The notes below the pieces were generated by a model that saw nothing but the letters and a program-made list of their open reading frames with translations, did not search any database and was not told the DNA's origin. Positions 44,774 through 54,572 of a stretch of DNA of 64,000 nucleotides are shown here, one piece after another. Each line of letters opens with the position of its first letter. Position 1 is the stretch's first letter. The DNA comes from Gracilibacillus kekensis (GTDB lineage: Bacteria; Bacillota; Bacilli; Bacillales; Amphibacillaceae): positions 1,140,964 through 1,204,963 of the forward strand of contig NZ_FRCZ01000001.1 of the NCBI RefSeq assembly GCF_900143085.1. The letters run 5' to 3'. A program made the translations under genes and the position numbers.

Positions 44774-46444
44774 TATACTCATCACTCCGCCATTTGAAGC
44801 GTTTGTTACTAGTTTGGAATATCTACCTAACCAGCCGTTTTTTATTTTTGGTTCAAAGGGTTTTAGTTCTTTTCTTCGTTCTTCTAGTTGTTGATCTGAT
44901 AGGTTTACGTGTAATGTTCTATTCGGCAAATCAATCTTAATTGTATCGCCATTCTCAATTAACGCAATGGGGCCACCTTCAGCTGCTTCGGGTGAGATAT
45001 GGCCAATTGAAATACCACGGGAAGCACCTGAGAAACGACCATCTGTTAAAAGTGCTACACTACTGCCTAACCCACGTCCCATAATCGCTGAAGTGGGTGC
45101 TAACATCTCTGGCATCCCTGGTCCTCCTTTTGGACCTTCATAACGAATAATTACCACATGCCCTTCTCTTACAGCACCATTATCTATCGCTTCTTGTGCT
45201 TGTTCTTGAGACTCAAAGACAATTGCTTCTCCTTCAAACACGCTAATAGTAGGATCAACAGCGCCTACTTTTATTACCGCTCCTTCTGGGGCAATATTTC
45301 CGTATAAAATCGATAATCCACCCACAGGACTGTATGGGTTATCTTTCGAGCGAATCACTTGATTATTGGTAATTTTATACTCGCTAACAAGCTCACCCAT
45401 TGTCTTTCCAGTAATCGTTAAACGGTCTGGATGAATCGCTTCTGGAATTCTTGTTAGCTCATTAATAATAGCACTTACCCCACCAGCTTTATTTATATCA
45501 TCCATCGAGATATCAGATGCCGGCATAATTTTCGCAAGATAGGGAATACGTTCGGCAATTTTATTTATTTCTGAGAGGTTATAATCAATTCCCGCTTCCT
45601 TTGCAATAGCTAGTGTATGCAGTACGGTATTGGTAGATCCACCCATCGCCATATCCAATGCAAATGCATCATCGATCGCTTCTTTTGTTATGATGTCTCG
45701 AGGTTTCACATCTTCTTCCACCATGCGCACGAGATGCTTCGCAGCTTCGAAAATCAATTCTTTACGTTTGTCACTTGTAGCAACAACAGAACCGTTTCCA
45801 GGTAATGCTAAGCCCAACATTTCCATTAAACAGTTCATTGAATTCGCAGTGAACATTCCCGAGCAAGACCCACAAGTGGGACAAGCATTATTTTCAATGT
45901 CTTTAAATTCCTCTTCTGTCATCTTCCCCGATTTATAAGCACCAACACCTTCGAAAACTGATGACAAGGATAATTGTTTCCCACTAGAACTTGTACCAGC
46001 TTCCATTGGTCCACCTGAAACAAATACAGAAGGTACATTTGTACGAGCAGCAGCCATTAACATACCAGGTGTGATCTTGTCACAGTTCGGAATGTAAAAT
46101 ACTCCGTCAAACCAATGTGCATTTATTACGGTTTCTGCACTATCGACAATTAGTTCCCGACTTGGTAAGGAATAGCGCATACCGATATGTCCCATCGCAA
46201 TGCCATCATCCACCCCAATCGTATTGAATTCAAATGGAATACCGCCAGCTTCAATGATCGCCTCTTTTACGATCTCGGCAAATTCCCGTAAATGGACATG
46301 ACCAGGAATAATATCAATATAAGAGTTACAAACGCCGATAAACGGCTTGCCTAAATCCTTGGTTTTCACTTTCCCCGTAGCATACAAAAGACTACGATGA
46401 GGAGCACGATCTACTCCCATTTTAATCGTGTCACTTCTTCTCAT
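44771..46444 (-). CDS. ilvD: Dihydroxy-acid dehydratase
   Basis: The 557-aa enzyme matches Bacillus IlvD in length and motifs: [53 protein letters not shown] and [19 protein letters not shown] with the Fe-S ligands, plus [20 protein letters not shown]. It dehydrates dihydroxy-isovalerate and related acids in valine, leucine and isoleucine synthesis. No other ilv genes are present. A GntR regulator lies upstream, so a sugar-acid dehydratase paralogue is conceivable, though the IlvD match is closer. Confidence 0.9.
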   Translation of the reverse strand: MRRSDTIKMGVDRAPHRSLLYATGKVKTKDLGKPFIGVCNSYIDIIPGHVHLREFAEIVKEAIIEAGGIPFEFNTIGVDDGIAMGHIGMRYSLPSRELIVDSAETVINAHWFDGVFYIPNCDKITPGMLMAAARTNVPSVFVSGGPMEAGTSSSGKQLSLSSVFEGVGAYKSGKMTEEEFKDIENNACPTCGSCSGMFTANSMNCLMEMLGLALPGNGSVVATSDKRKELIFEAAKHLVRMVEEDVKPRDIITKEAIDDAFALDMAMGGSTNTVLHTLAIAKEAGIDYNLSEINKIAERIPYLAKIMPASDISMDDINKAGGVSAIINELTRIPEAIHPDRLTITGKTMGELVSEYKITNNQVIRSKDNPYSPVGGLSILYGNIAPEGAVIKVGAVDPTISVFEGEAIVFESQEQAQEAIDNGAVREGHVVIIRYEGPKGGPGMPEMLAPTSAIMGRGLGSSVALLTDGRFSGASRGISIGHISPEAAEGGPIALIENGDTIKIDLPNRTLHVNLSDQQLEERRKELKPFEPKIKNGWLGRYSKLVTNASNGGVMSI

Positions 46445-46621
46445 TTTTACTCACACCCTCCATTGTTGTTTAATGTATTTTATATTGTATGTTGTCTGCT
46501 GTCAAGTTAGTTGTATGTTTACACAAGCTTGGTATACGTCTTGTTTTTTAGCGAGTGCCAAAAATTTTCCCTTCTTTGAACTACTTCATCGCTGAAACTT
46601 TCTTTTCTAAAGCAAATAAAA

Positions 46622-46649
46622 AGACATCCTGGCAATTACCAGCATGTCT
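46622..46649 (-). terminator. Terminator after the GntR gene
   Basis: AGACATCCTGG and CCAGCATGTCT (one mismatch) form a stem with loop CAATTA; TTTTTATTTG follows on the minus strand. Confidence 0.75.
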
Positions 46650-46660
46650 CCATTTAACTC

Positions 46661-47335
46661 TTATTTAATTCCTAATTCATCCATCGCATGCAATATATGA
46701 ATTTTCATTGCACTTCTTGCACCTTCTGGATTGCGATTTTTCATAAATTCCATAATCATATTGTGATCATTTATCGTATCTTTAATAGCGAGCTCTTTTT
46801 TTTGAGAGAGAATCACGCCCTTATCGATCGCTTGATAAATGACGGGCATTAACTTTTCCATAAACTCATTATGCGTTGCCTTTACGATCGATTTATGAAA
46901 ATTTTGTTCTACATCGGTCCGATCTTCTTTCCATTTAATTCTTTGTTCTATTTGTTTTCCATATTCTAAAATACGCTTTAATTCCATATCGCTCGCTCGA
47001 ATTGTTGCATAATAAGCTGCTTCTGGTTCAAAAATTAAGCGCATCTCGTATAAGTCCTTCGCATTAATTTTAGCATCGGTAAGAAAGCTTAAAGATTCTA
47101 AGTTTTCCAGATCAATATTATCTTTTATATAGGTACCTTTTCCTCTTCTAATCTCCACCACGCCATTGGTAACTAATATACGGATAGACTCACGAAGTGT
47201 TGTCCTACTGATATTTAGTTCTTCTGATAATTCATTTTCATTCGGAAGTTTATCACCTGGAAGAAACCTTTTCTCTATCGTAATCATCGACATTAAATCA
47301 TCTGCCACACTATCAGATAGTCGTTTTTGCATCAT
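46661..47335 (-). CDS. GntR/FadR-family regulator
   Basis: The 224-aa protein has a GntR winged helix (LPNENELSEELNISRTTLRE, VTNGVVEIRRGKGTYI) and an FCD effector domain (DLYEMRLIFEPEAAYYATIR, HNMIMEFMKNRNPEGARSAM, HIL..H metal-type ligands). FCD regulators respond to organic acids. It lies between ilvD and ectD. An acid-responsive link to the dehydratase is possible but not shown. Confidence 0.88.
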   Translation of the reverse strand: MMQKRLSDSVADDLMSMITIEKRFLPGDKLPNENELSEELNISRTTLRESIRILVTNGVVEIRRGKGTYIKDNIDLENLESLSFLTDAKINAKDLYEMRLIFEPEAAYYATIRASDMELKRILEYGKQIEQRIKWKEDRTDVEQNFHKSIVKATHNEFMEKLMPVIYQAIDKGVILSQKKELAIKDTINDHNMIMEFMKNRNPEGARSAMKIHILHAMDELGIK

Positions 47336-47638
47336 AAAACCCCATTAATCTTTTCTTTTAAGTATAGCATAGGTTGTACAAAGAACAGGAATACTTCATC
47401 ATTTAATACTATGTTATCACTGTATAATCCTTCCACACCTTCCGATTCCAAAAGACAATGAACATTAGACCAAAAGCATCTCCCAAAAAGTACCGGCAAG
47501 CCTTTAGGAGTGCCTTTAACTTGCCGTTAATTTTTTTTTAGTCTAAAAGAAATTATTTTATTATTAATTGTTTATTACGTTTTATAAAGGGTAAACACTT
47601 ACCGTAAAATCTAATATCTGACAAGGAGTGAATGAATT

Positions 47639-48571
47639 ATGAAAGATTTATATCCTTCAAGAATTAAAGGCATGCCTTCTATTCTGGAAAGAAAGGAACC
47701 CATTATTCACAACTCTACACCAGAGGACGGCCCTCTTCCACAAAAGGAATTAGATTTTTACGAGAAAAATGGTTATCTATTTAAGCAGAATTTCTTTTCT
47801 GAGGAAGAAGTAAAGGTATTACAAAAGGAGTTACAACGGAATATGCATGACAATCAGTCCTCTGATGCTCCTTCTGTTATTAGAGAAACAGGTGGAGACG
47901 AAATTCGTTCCGTATTCGATATCCATAACAATGATGAATTCTTTCAGGATTTATCGTCCGATCAACGTATCGTCAATATTGCCGAACAATTATTAGGAAG
48001 TCAGGTTTACATAAACCAGTCTCGAATTAATTTCAAACCTGGCTTTAAAGGAAAAGGCTTTTATTGGCATTCAGACTTTGAAACATGGCATATGGAAGAT
48101 GGCATGCCTAATATGCGTGCAGTTAGCTGCAGTATTATTCTAACCGATAATTATTCATATAACGGTCCATTATTATTAATTCCAGGTTCTCACAACTACT
48201 TTGTACAATGTGTGGGGGAAACACCAGAGGATCATTTTAAACAGTCATTAAAGATGCAAAGTCTTGGTGTTCCAGATCATGATAGCATTAACTGGTTATT
48301 AAAAAAAGGCGGAAGAATTGACAGTGCAACAGGACCAGCTGGATCTGTATTATTCTTTGAATCCAATACTATGCATGGTTCTAATGGAAATATTTCACCA
48401 ATGCCACGCAGTAATGTCTTCTTTGTCTTTAACAGTATTAAAAATAAATTAGTGGAACCATTCGCAGATGTGTCGGCAAGACCAGAATTTGTGGCAAATC
48501 GGACGAATGTGAAGGCTATACAACCAAAGCAATTTAATATTGGTAAACGAAAAGTTTCAATGAATCAATAA
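47639..48571 (+). CDS. ectD: Ectoine 5-hydroxylase
   Basis: The 310-aa Fe(II)/2-oxoglutarate dioxygenase of the EctD family. [20 protein letters not shown] carries the His-x-Asp of the iron triad, and [20 protein letters not shown] the distal His and the 2-oxoglutarate Arg; [17 protein letters not shown] is the EctD signature. It makes 5-hydroxyectoine, a compatible solute. No ectABC is present here, so ectoine is made elsewhere or imported. Start after AAGGAGTG; a strong terminator follows. Confidence 0.93.
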   Translation: MKDLYPSRIKGMPSILERKEPIIHNSTPEDGPLPQKELDFYEKNGYLFKQNFFSEEEVKVLQKELQRNMHDNQSSDAPSVIRETGGDEIRSVFDIHNNDEFFQDLSSDQRIVNIAEQLLGSQVYINQSRINFKPGFKGKGFYWHSDFETWHMEDGMPNMRAVSCSIILTDNYSYNGPLLLIPGSHNYFVQCVGETPEDHFKQSLKMQSLGVPDHDSINWLLKKGGRIDSATGPAGSVLFFESNTMHGSNGNISPMPRSNVFFVFNSIKNKLVEPFADVSARPEFVANRTNVKAIQPKQFNIGKRKVSMNQ

Positions 48572-48575
48572 ATAG

Positions 48576-48607
48576 AGTCCCGCCAGTTGTGCTGGTGGGA
48601 CTTTTGT
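48576..48607 (+). terminator. Terminator of ectD
   Basis: AGTCCCGCCAG (48576-48586) and CTGGTGGGACT (48592-48602) pair with loop TTGTG-type sequence; TTTTGTTTTT follows. Confidence 0.85.
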
Positions 48608-48736
48608 TTTTCAAGTGCTAAATCAAGGAGTCGATTAAATAGCAATTCTTTTCATCTTCTTTCCTAGGGAGAAGGTAACTCCCTTCCCCGCAAGATTAAA
48701 TCCTTAGTCAGGGACGCTTGTTACTGTCCTTTGTAG

Positions 48737-49080
48737 TTAGTCGGACTGCTTCACACTAAGCAGGTAGGGTGACCGTAAGGAGGATAAGCGTCATTCCCAA
48801 ACCTTGAATAATGGTTAGGTGAACTCCAATGAACAGCACACCAAATAATAAAGCGGTGATCGGCTCTACCATAACGGCCATTTAGGCGGTTGAGGGTGCA
48901 GTTCTGCGAATTCCATCTACATAAATTACAAATGGAATTCCAGCCCCTATGATCCCTAATAAAAGAAAAAGGATGAGACAAAATGCAAGTAAAGCGCTCG
49001 TTAAGGTGGTTTGCGGCTTTCCGATCCCATTAATATAGCGGAAATTCCCCCGTTAATGCCACAGCATAAAGCAGCTAACA
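48737..49080 (-). pseudogene. Dead EamA/DMT transporter fragment
   Basis: On the minus strand one frame reads TLTSALLAFCLILFLLLG, GAGIPFVIYVDGIRRTAPS and, after a TAA, MAVMVEPITALLFGVLF and LTIIQGLGMTLILLTVTL. This is the C-terminal half of an EamA-family exporter (the A-x-x-EP motif is typical). An in-frame stop and a frameshift near 48760, after which the natural end LSVKQSD follows in another frame, inactivate it. The N-terminal half is missing. Confidence 0.82.
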
Positions 49081-49397
49081 TAACTAAGCCAGCCTATACC
49101 TGCAAATCTCATCATGTGCCTCCTGTAGATAAGTCATAGAACGAGTTCTCCAACTATAAAAGATATTAACGTTAATTCCTTTCATCACCCCTTCCTAAAC
49201 ATGAACTTTCAAAAAGCTGTAACTTGGCTTCGAATAGGTAGAAAGAATATGCCGGGAACTTCACATGAGATAATAAGCAGTATTGGATATCTAGCGGCTT
49301 TCCTATTAGCTATTGCTATTCACCTAAATAATTTAAAAATAACAGGCAACAATAAACTTAACTTACTTCGAGAGAAAGAAAAGAGGCGAATGTATGG

Positions 49398-50705
49398 ATG
49401 CTATTGAAGTATAAAAACTTTTTTTCAGTGTTGTTTTCCTGGATTATCTTTGGAGGCATCATTGGTATAGTCGTAGGTTCAACCACCACTTTACTTTTAG
49501 AAATAAACGATTATCTAGGGGATGATATACGAGCAAAAAGAGACTGGCTTATTATCCTTCTTCCCTTTGGAGGATTATTAATAGGTTATATATATATGAA
49601 CTATGGAAAGGTGTATTTGAATCATACAAATAACGACATGGCTAAATCTAATAACCTTGTTATAGACTCTGTGCACGGAAAAAAAGAGGTACCACTGAGA
49701 ATGGGTCCTGTTGTCTATCTCGCCACATTTATTACTGTTCTATTTGGCGGTTCCACCGGAAGAGAAGGTGCTGCTGTTCAAATGGGAGGGAGTGTGGCTT
49801 CAGCGGTCAACCGATTTTTCAAGGTGAATAATCTCGATAAGAAAATTTTAATGATGAGCGGTATAAGTGCCGGTTTTGGTTCAGCCTTTGGTGCACCGAT
49901 AACTGGTGCGGTTTTTGGCATGGAAATGGCTGCTTTAGGAAAACTGAAATTGGAGGCATTTGTGCCATGTCTCATGGCAAGCTTTGTTGGTCACTATATC
50001 ACTACAGCTGCATGGGGACATAAACATGAAGAATTTATCATTCAAACCTTGCCTGAAAAATCTATCATCACCTTTATAATTATTATACTTCTATCGGTCC
50101 TTTTTAGCCTCATAAGTGTTTTATATTGTCAGTTGAGACATGGAATAGAAAAAGTGTCTGAAAACATTTTTAAAAAGAATCATATGAAAAGAGCTTTTGT
50201 GGGAGGTATCCTCATTGTCTTATTAACATGGATGGTTGGTTCACAGGACTATAATGGCCGGGGATTACAGATGCTGGAGCAATCATTTACAGAAGATGTT
50301 CCACCATTCGCTTTTCTGGCCAAGCTGGTATTTACTGCGATAACTCTTGGCAGTGGCTTTTTTGGCGGGGAAGCAATTCCTTTATTTTTTATTGGGGCAA
50401 CATTAGGGAATGCCTTACACACATTCATTGATTTACCTTTGTCATTCCTTGCTGCATTAGGATTAATCGCTGTTTTTTGCGGGGGAGCGAATACTCCTAT
50501 AGCCGCTTTCCTCTTAGCTATGGAGATATTTGACGGAAAGGGATTGGAGTATTTTTTTGTTGCTTGTTTAGTCAGCTATCTGTTCTCCGGGCATCATGGA
50601 CTATGGCCATCTCAACAAATATATGAGCCTAAAAGCAGATTGTATCAGCTCGTTAATGGAGATACGATCGAAAACGTGGAAACCAGGAAAAAGCGAAAGC
50701 AATAA
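49398..50705 (+). CDS. CLC-family anion channel/antiporter, fluoride-type candidate
   Basis: A 435-aa CLC protein with about ten helices. TGREGAAVQMGGSVASAV contains the GREG motif, and SGFFGGEAIPLFFIGATLG and CGGANTPIAAFLLAMEIFDG match the subgroup that contains fluoride/proton antiporters (CLC-F). The chloride-type GSGIP motif is not seen. It may export fluoride or another halide. I see no fluoride riboswitch upstream. The first ATG follows only a weak ribosome site (AGAGGCG). Confidence 0.82.
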   Translation: MLLKYKNFFSVLFSWIIFGGIIGIVVGSTTTLLLEINDYLGDDIRAKRDWLIILLPFGGLLIGYIYMNYGKVYLNHTNNDMAKSNNLVIDSVHGKKEVPLRMGPVVYLATFITVLFGGSTGREGAAVQMGGSVASAVNRFFKVNNLDKKILMMSGISAGFGSAFGAPITGAVFGMEMAALGKLKLEAFVPCLMASFVGHYITTAAWGHKHEEFIIQTLPEKSIITFIIIILLSVLFSLISVLYCQLRHGIEKVSENIFKKNHMKRAFVGGILIVLLTWMVGSQDYNGRGLQMLEQSFTEDVPPFAFLAKLVFTAITLGSGFFGGEAIPLFFIGATLGNALHTFIDLPLSFLAALGLIAVFCGGANTPIAAFLLAMEIFDGKGLEYFFVACLVSYLFSGHHGLWPSQQIYEPKSRLYQLVNGDTIENVETRKKRKQ

Positions 50706-50812
50706 ATTGATCAGTGGATGATGACGTTTGAAGAATAAAGTAAACGGTATACTTCACAATAGACAAAGGGTTGAGCCTATATTTTAGCAATTATGGAAAA
50801 GAGGGGATGTAT

Positions 50813-51415
50813 ATGGATTTTCATTTCATATGGAAAGCTATTGTCGTTGTAATAGGTGGTGTCTTGATTTTGCGGTTAGCTGGAAGAAAATCAATCTCCC
50901 AGCTTACGGTTGCGCAGACAGTTATGATGATAGCAGTTGGTTCTTTAATTATTCAACCTGTTGGTGACAGGAACATTTGGATCACAATGGTGATTACCTT
51001 TCTAATGGTCAGTACACTTCTTTTTATTGAATATATCGTGATCAAATCGAATATGCTTGAGACACTCATTTATGGAAAATCGCTGATAGTAGTCGAAAAC
51101 GGCCAAATTAATGAGAAAAATTTGAGGAAGCTCCGGTTAACGGTTGATATGCTGGAAGTACGTCTGAGACAACAAAACATCCAGCATTTTACCGATTTAA
51201 AATGGGCTACCATCGAACCGAACGGTCAATTAGGATATATGTTAAAGTCGGAGAAACAATACGCTACCAAAGAGGATATAGAGATGTTGAAATCGCTAAT
51301 CACATCCAATTCGTCTAATTCATTACCTCAAATTGATACAGATCGTTCAGATAACCTATTTACTGAAGTAAAAAATAGAGAGCATAAGGTAAAACCTAAA
51401 GAGAATTTGGATTAA
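50813..51415 (+). CDS. DUF421 (YetF-like) membrane protein
   Basis: About 200 residues from the ATG at 50813, placed 6 nt after GAGGGG. Three N-terminal membrane helices precede a cytoplasmic DUF421 domain with LRLAGRKSISQLTVAQTVMM and LIYGKSLIVVENGQINEKNL. The family occurs in spore and envelope proteins of Bacilli and its biochemistry is unknown. It lies 100 nt after the CLC gene on the same strand. Confidence 0.85.
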   Translation: MDFHFIWKAIVVVIGGVLILRLAGRKSISQLTVAQTVMMIAVGSLIIQPVGDRNIWITMVITFLMVSTLLFIEYIVIKSNMLETLIYGKSLIVVENGQINEKNLRKLRLTVDMLEVRLRQQNIQHFTDLKWATIEPNGQLGYMLKSEKQYATKEDIEMLKSLITSNSSNSLPQIDTDRSDNLFTEVKNREHKVKPKENLD

Positions 51416-51475
51416 CCATACCTCACCGGTTAGATTGCAGTTTAATTGGCAAGGAAAAAAAGGGTGGCAGCGATG

Positions 51476-52444
51476 TTAAATCTTGATCACTATTTTCCCT
51501 TGAGCATGGCCTTGTTCATAATGATGGAAGGCTTCCGGGACTTCAGCTAATGTAAAATGTTTATCAATAAAGAGATCTATCTCCCCTGCTTCTGCAAGGT
51601 CTTTTAAGAAAATTAGATCTGATTGACTCTGTTGTTGGACGTGGCTTTTCACTTTCTTGGTGGCGATCCTGGAAATAATCGGTCCAAGCATCATGGCCTG
51701 TATCATCTGTACTCCTGATCCTCCGACGTGAACAAAGGTACCTTTTCGACTTAAAGCATGTAGGTATCTGAAAAGCGGCTGGTAACCATTTACGGCAAGA
51801 ATCAGATCATATTTTTGTTTATTGGAGTGAAAGCTCTCCTTCGTATAATCCATCACATGGTCTGCTCCAAGTTTTCGTAACATGTCTGTGTTTCTTGTAC
51901 TGCAAACCCCTGTTACCTCTGCTCCAAATGATTTGGCAATCTGGACAGCGAAGGATCCTACCCCGCCAGATGCCCCATAAATCAGCACCTTTTGGCCAGC
52001 TTGAATATTACCCTTATCTCGTAAGGCCTGTAAAGCTGTTACTGCAGCTGTGGGTATAGCAGCCGCTTCTTCATAGGATAGATTGCCAGGTTTTATCGAT
52101 AATGCATGTTCAGAAACAGATACATATTCGGCAAAGCCGCCCCAACCAAAATTAGCTAAATCTCCAAATACCTTATCACCTGCACGAAATTGTGTCACAT
52201 CCTTACCTACCGCTTCCACCTCCCCCGCAATATCACCGCCTGGTATGACATGTTTTGGTTTTAATAAACCATATGATAGTCGAGCCACCAACGGTTTTCC
52301 CTTTATCATTAACAGATTCCCATAATTCAGCGATGCAGCATGAATTCTAACTAGCACCAGATGATCTCCAGTGATCGGCTTATCCACCTCTCTCAAGTTC
52401 AGAACATCAGCTGTGCCATACTTCTTATAAACAATTGCTTTCAT
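51476..52444 (-). CDS. Zinc-free MDR-family oxidoreductase (quinone reductase-like)
   Basis: The 322-aa medium-chain dehydrogenase/reductase shows VIPGGDIAGEVEAVGKDV, the nucleotide-binding VLIYGASGGVGSFAVQIAKS and the MDR C-terminal FTLAEVPEAFHHYEQGHAQG. Catalytic-zinc Cys/His ligands are missing, as in quinone oxidoreductases and enoyl reductases. It diverges from the DUF4386 gene across an 18-bp FNR-type palindrome. Confidence 0.88.
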   Translation of the reverse strand: MKAIVYKKYGTADVLNLREVDKPITGDHLVLVRIHAASLNYGNLLMIKGKPLVARLSYGLLKPKHVIPGGDIAGEVEAVGKDVTQFRAGDKVFGDLANFGWGGFAEYVSVSEHALSIKPGNLSYEEAAAIPTAAVTALQALRDKGNIQAGQKVLIYGASGGVGSFAVQIAKSFGAEVTGVCSTRNTDMLRKLGADHVMDYTKESFHSNKQKYDLILAVNGYQPLFRYLHALSRKGTFVHVGGSGVQMIQAMMLGPIISRIATKKVKSHVQQQSQSDLIFLKDLAEAGEIDLFIDKHFTLAEVPEAFHHYEQGHAQGKIVIKI

Positions 52445-52510
52445 ATTTTATCATCCCCCCACACATAAAAATTGTGTTTTCTTTGTTTTATCATTATTTT
52501 TATGAATGCT

Positions 52511-52528
52511 CATTGACTTAAGTCAATG
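52511..52528. promoter_or_regulatory. FNR/CRP-family box between divergent genes
   Basis: CATTGACTT/AAGTCAATG is a perfect 18-bp palindrome of the form TTGAC-N4-GTCAA, close to FNR-type boxes (TTGAT-N4-ATCAA). It lies between the MDR gene (minus) and the DUF4386 gene (plus). The Crp/Fnr protein at 53291-53881 carries the E-x-x-SR motif used by FNR to contact such sites. Confidence 0.75.
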
Positions 52529-52589
52529 CGGGATTCTTTTTAAACAATTAAAATACAAAAAACGAGTAAAATGAAGGAGGATATAAAAA

Positions 52590-53294
52590 ATGGTTACGAA
52601 TGACTTTAAGAACCAACGGTTAGTGACACTTATCACTGGACTATCTTTACTAATAATGGCTATTGCTGCTTTTTTTTCTACGGGACTTGTGAATGAAAGA
52701 CTTATTGTACAAGGGGATCCTAATTCAACCTATCAACTTATCGCAAATTCCCAACTCCTTTTTAAAGCTGGGATTGCTTGTTGGCTGGTTATTCTTATTA
52801 CAGATATTGTAGTTTCCTGGGGATTTTATATTGTACTAAGACCCATTAATAAATCCCTTTCCTTACTTGGTGGATGGTTTCGGTTAATTTATACGGCTAT
52901 ATTAGCCATTGCTATCCTGCATTTATTAATGGTGCAACTTTTAACAAGTAAGGAAGGCTTAATAGGTACTGAGCAAACATCACTCCACACCATGTTCTAT
53001 TTACAGACTTTTGATGCCGTGTGGAATTTTGGTTTGATTATTTTTGGCTTTCATTTATTAATCGTTGGTTACATTGCATTTCAATCGTCTGTCATACCAA
53101 AAATTATTAGTATTTTATTACTCATTGCATCTCTAGGTTATATCGTTATCCAGCTGTGTATAACCTTTTTTCCAGATTTGGATAGTATCCTTTCCATTCT
53201 AGAATTTATATTTATTCTGCCTATGATCGCTGGAGAATTAGGATTCGGATTATGGTTATTATTCAAAGGAGGGAAAGTCTTAATCAGGGCCTAA
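52590..53294 (+). CDS. DUF4386 membrane protein
   Basis: The 234-aa protein has seven hydrophobic segments. LVTLITGLSLLIMAIAAFFS and the GWFRLIYTAILAIAILHLL segment match DUF4386, a family of Bacillus and actinobacterial membrane proteins of unknown role. AAGGAGG precedes the ATG. Its stop overlaps the convergent Crp/Fnr gene end by 4 nt. Confidence 0.8.
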   Translation: MVTNDFKNQRLVTLITGLSLLIMAIAAFFSTGLVNERLIVQGDPNSTYQLIANSQLLFKAGIACWLVILITDIVVSWGFYIVLRPINKSLSLLGGWFRLIYTAILAIAILHLLMVQLLTSKEGLIGTEQTSLHTMFYLQTFDAVWNFGLIIFGFHLLIVGYIAFQSSVIPKIISILLLIASLGYIVIQLCITFFPDLDSILSILEFIFILPMIAGELGFGLWLLFKGGKVLIRA

Positions 53295-53881
53295 CTAGTA
53301 CGATGATCGACACGCTTTTTAATTCTACTTAACGATTCGGGTGTCATGCCTAGATAACTTGCCAACTGATGTTGGGGCACCCGATGAATTAATGTAGGTC
53401 GCTTCACTAAAACGGATTGATAGCGTTCCTCTGGTGACAAAGAGATGAAGGTTGCAAAATTATCTTGAGCTTGACCAAATGCTTCCTCCATCATTTTTCT
53501 TGTCATCGTCTCTAACTGATTGTGCTTGTCATACATTTCTTCTTCCTCATCTAAATCACCAATTACCAGAATGGAATCTTCTACACTTGTGAAGGTGTAG
53601 GCAGAAAAGGTTGCCTCTTTATCATGATTGAACAGGGAAATAGCCTGTTCTTCTGTGTAGAAATTGGATGTCGTTTCTTTTCCCATTTCGTCCAGTGAAT
53701 ATTGTCTTATACATCCCTGCAAAACAAAATAACATTTGGTGGGAGTATCACCCTGTCTGAGCAGGTCTGTTCCCTTCTTCACCTCAGCAATATCTAAGCT
53801 ATCAATAATTGCTTGCTGTTCTGCTTCTTCTAGCGAGGTAAATTGAGACATATATTTCTTTAATATTTCATTCACTTTCAT
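53291..53881 (-). CDS. Crp/Fnr-family transcriptional regulator
   Basis: The 196-aa protein has a cyclic-nucleotide-binding-like domain (LRQGDTPTKCYFVLQGCIRQ) and a C-terminal helix-turn-helix, HQLASYLGMTPESLSRIKKR, whose E-x-x-SR matches FNR. It lacks the Cys cluster of oxygen-sensing FNR. The gene converges with DUF4386 and is likely to act on the 52511-52528 palindrome. Confidence 0.87.
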   Translation of the reverse strand: MKVNEILKKYMSQFTSLEEAEQQAIIDSLDIAEVKKGTDLLRQGDTPTKCYFVLQGCIRQYSLDEMGKETTSNFYTEEQAISLFNHDKEATFSAYTFTSVEDSILVIGDLDEEEEMYDKHNQLETMTRKMMEEAFGQAQDNFATFISLSPEERYQSVLVKRPTLIHRVPQHQLASYLGMTPESLSRIKKRVDHRTS

Positions 53882-54187
53882 TCCTCCAATCTATTGGAAT
53901 ATTGATTTTTCTACGCCAAAACAGCACTTGATGCTGCCCAATATATGAGTCTATTAAATCATATTATTGTAAAAATGTGAATTTTGACCAAAACATACAT
54001 ATAAGGGAAAGTATTGATCTTAAGATGCGGCCCAGGCTAAGTATTGGTCCGTTGATCTTGATTTCAAGTTTATTAATGAAAAAATACTTTGAACAGGTTT
54101 TTCATATTACCGGAATCCAGGAGAAATCTAGTGTATCTCATTACGATATAATAAAAAGGAAATCAATCAAAGAGGGGGATGGATGAC

Positions 54188-54443
54188 ATGGAACTCGAAG
54201 GAAAAATTGCTTCCGCCGACTTAACCGTCAAAGAATGATTTCGAAGGATGGTACACCTGTCGCCGGTATTTGCCACCAATCTGGTAGCAATGAAGGATTG
54301 CCTCCTATATGGATGGTCTATTTCCAGGTGAGCGATCTGAACATGGTGGAAAAGTATTGCGTGAACCAAGTGGGTCAGGGTGCGGCAGTTTTGCGGTAAT
54401 TGAATATCCGGCCGGAGCGATCTGTGCATTAAGTCAAATGTAA
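54188..54443 (+). pseudogene. VOC-family gene with the middle deleted
   Basis: The N-terminus reads MELEGKIASADLTVKE and stops at a TGA; a shifted frame then reads SKDGTPVAGICHQSGSNEGL and IWMVYFQVSDLN, and a third ends FAVIEYPAGAICALSQM. These are the start, middle and end of one VOC protein of about 115-120 aa, with about 45 residues missing and two frameshifts. The good ribosome site (GAGGGGG) before the ATG confirms it was once a gene. Confidence 0.8.
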
Positions 54444-54572
54444 TCAAACCGTTATTAAGGAACGAAAATATAGCCTAATTCCTCGTCAAGGTAAGACTGG
54501 AATTAGGCTACGGTGATGATGGGATCATCTAAGAGTAAATAAATCTACTCATTATTTTTATTGTTTAAGCCT

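Noticed and set aside
44583..44774. 63-codon minus-strand frame starting in the ilvD-end repeat
   Set aside because: Its first residues ([10 protein letters not shown]) are repeat sequence read in another frame, the rest is low-complexity and it has no ribosome site.
49100..49400. Fluoride riboswitch before the CLC gene
   Set aside because: No GGNGATGG-type core or matching pseudoknot could be found in the 300 nt upstream.
49201..49407. 68-codon plus-strand frame just before the CLC gene
   Set aside because: It has no ribosome site, overlaps the CLC start and its hydrophobic part is not shared with a known family. It may be a fragment of an older gene, but nothing supports a call.
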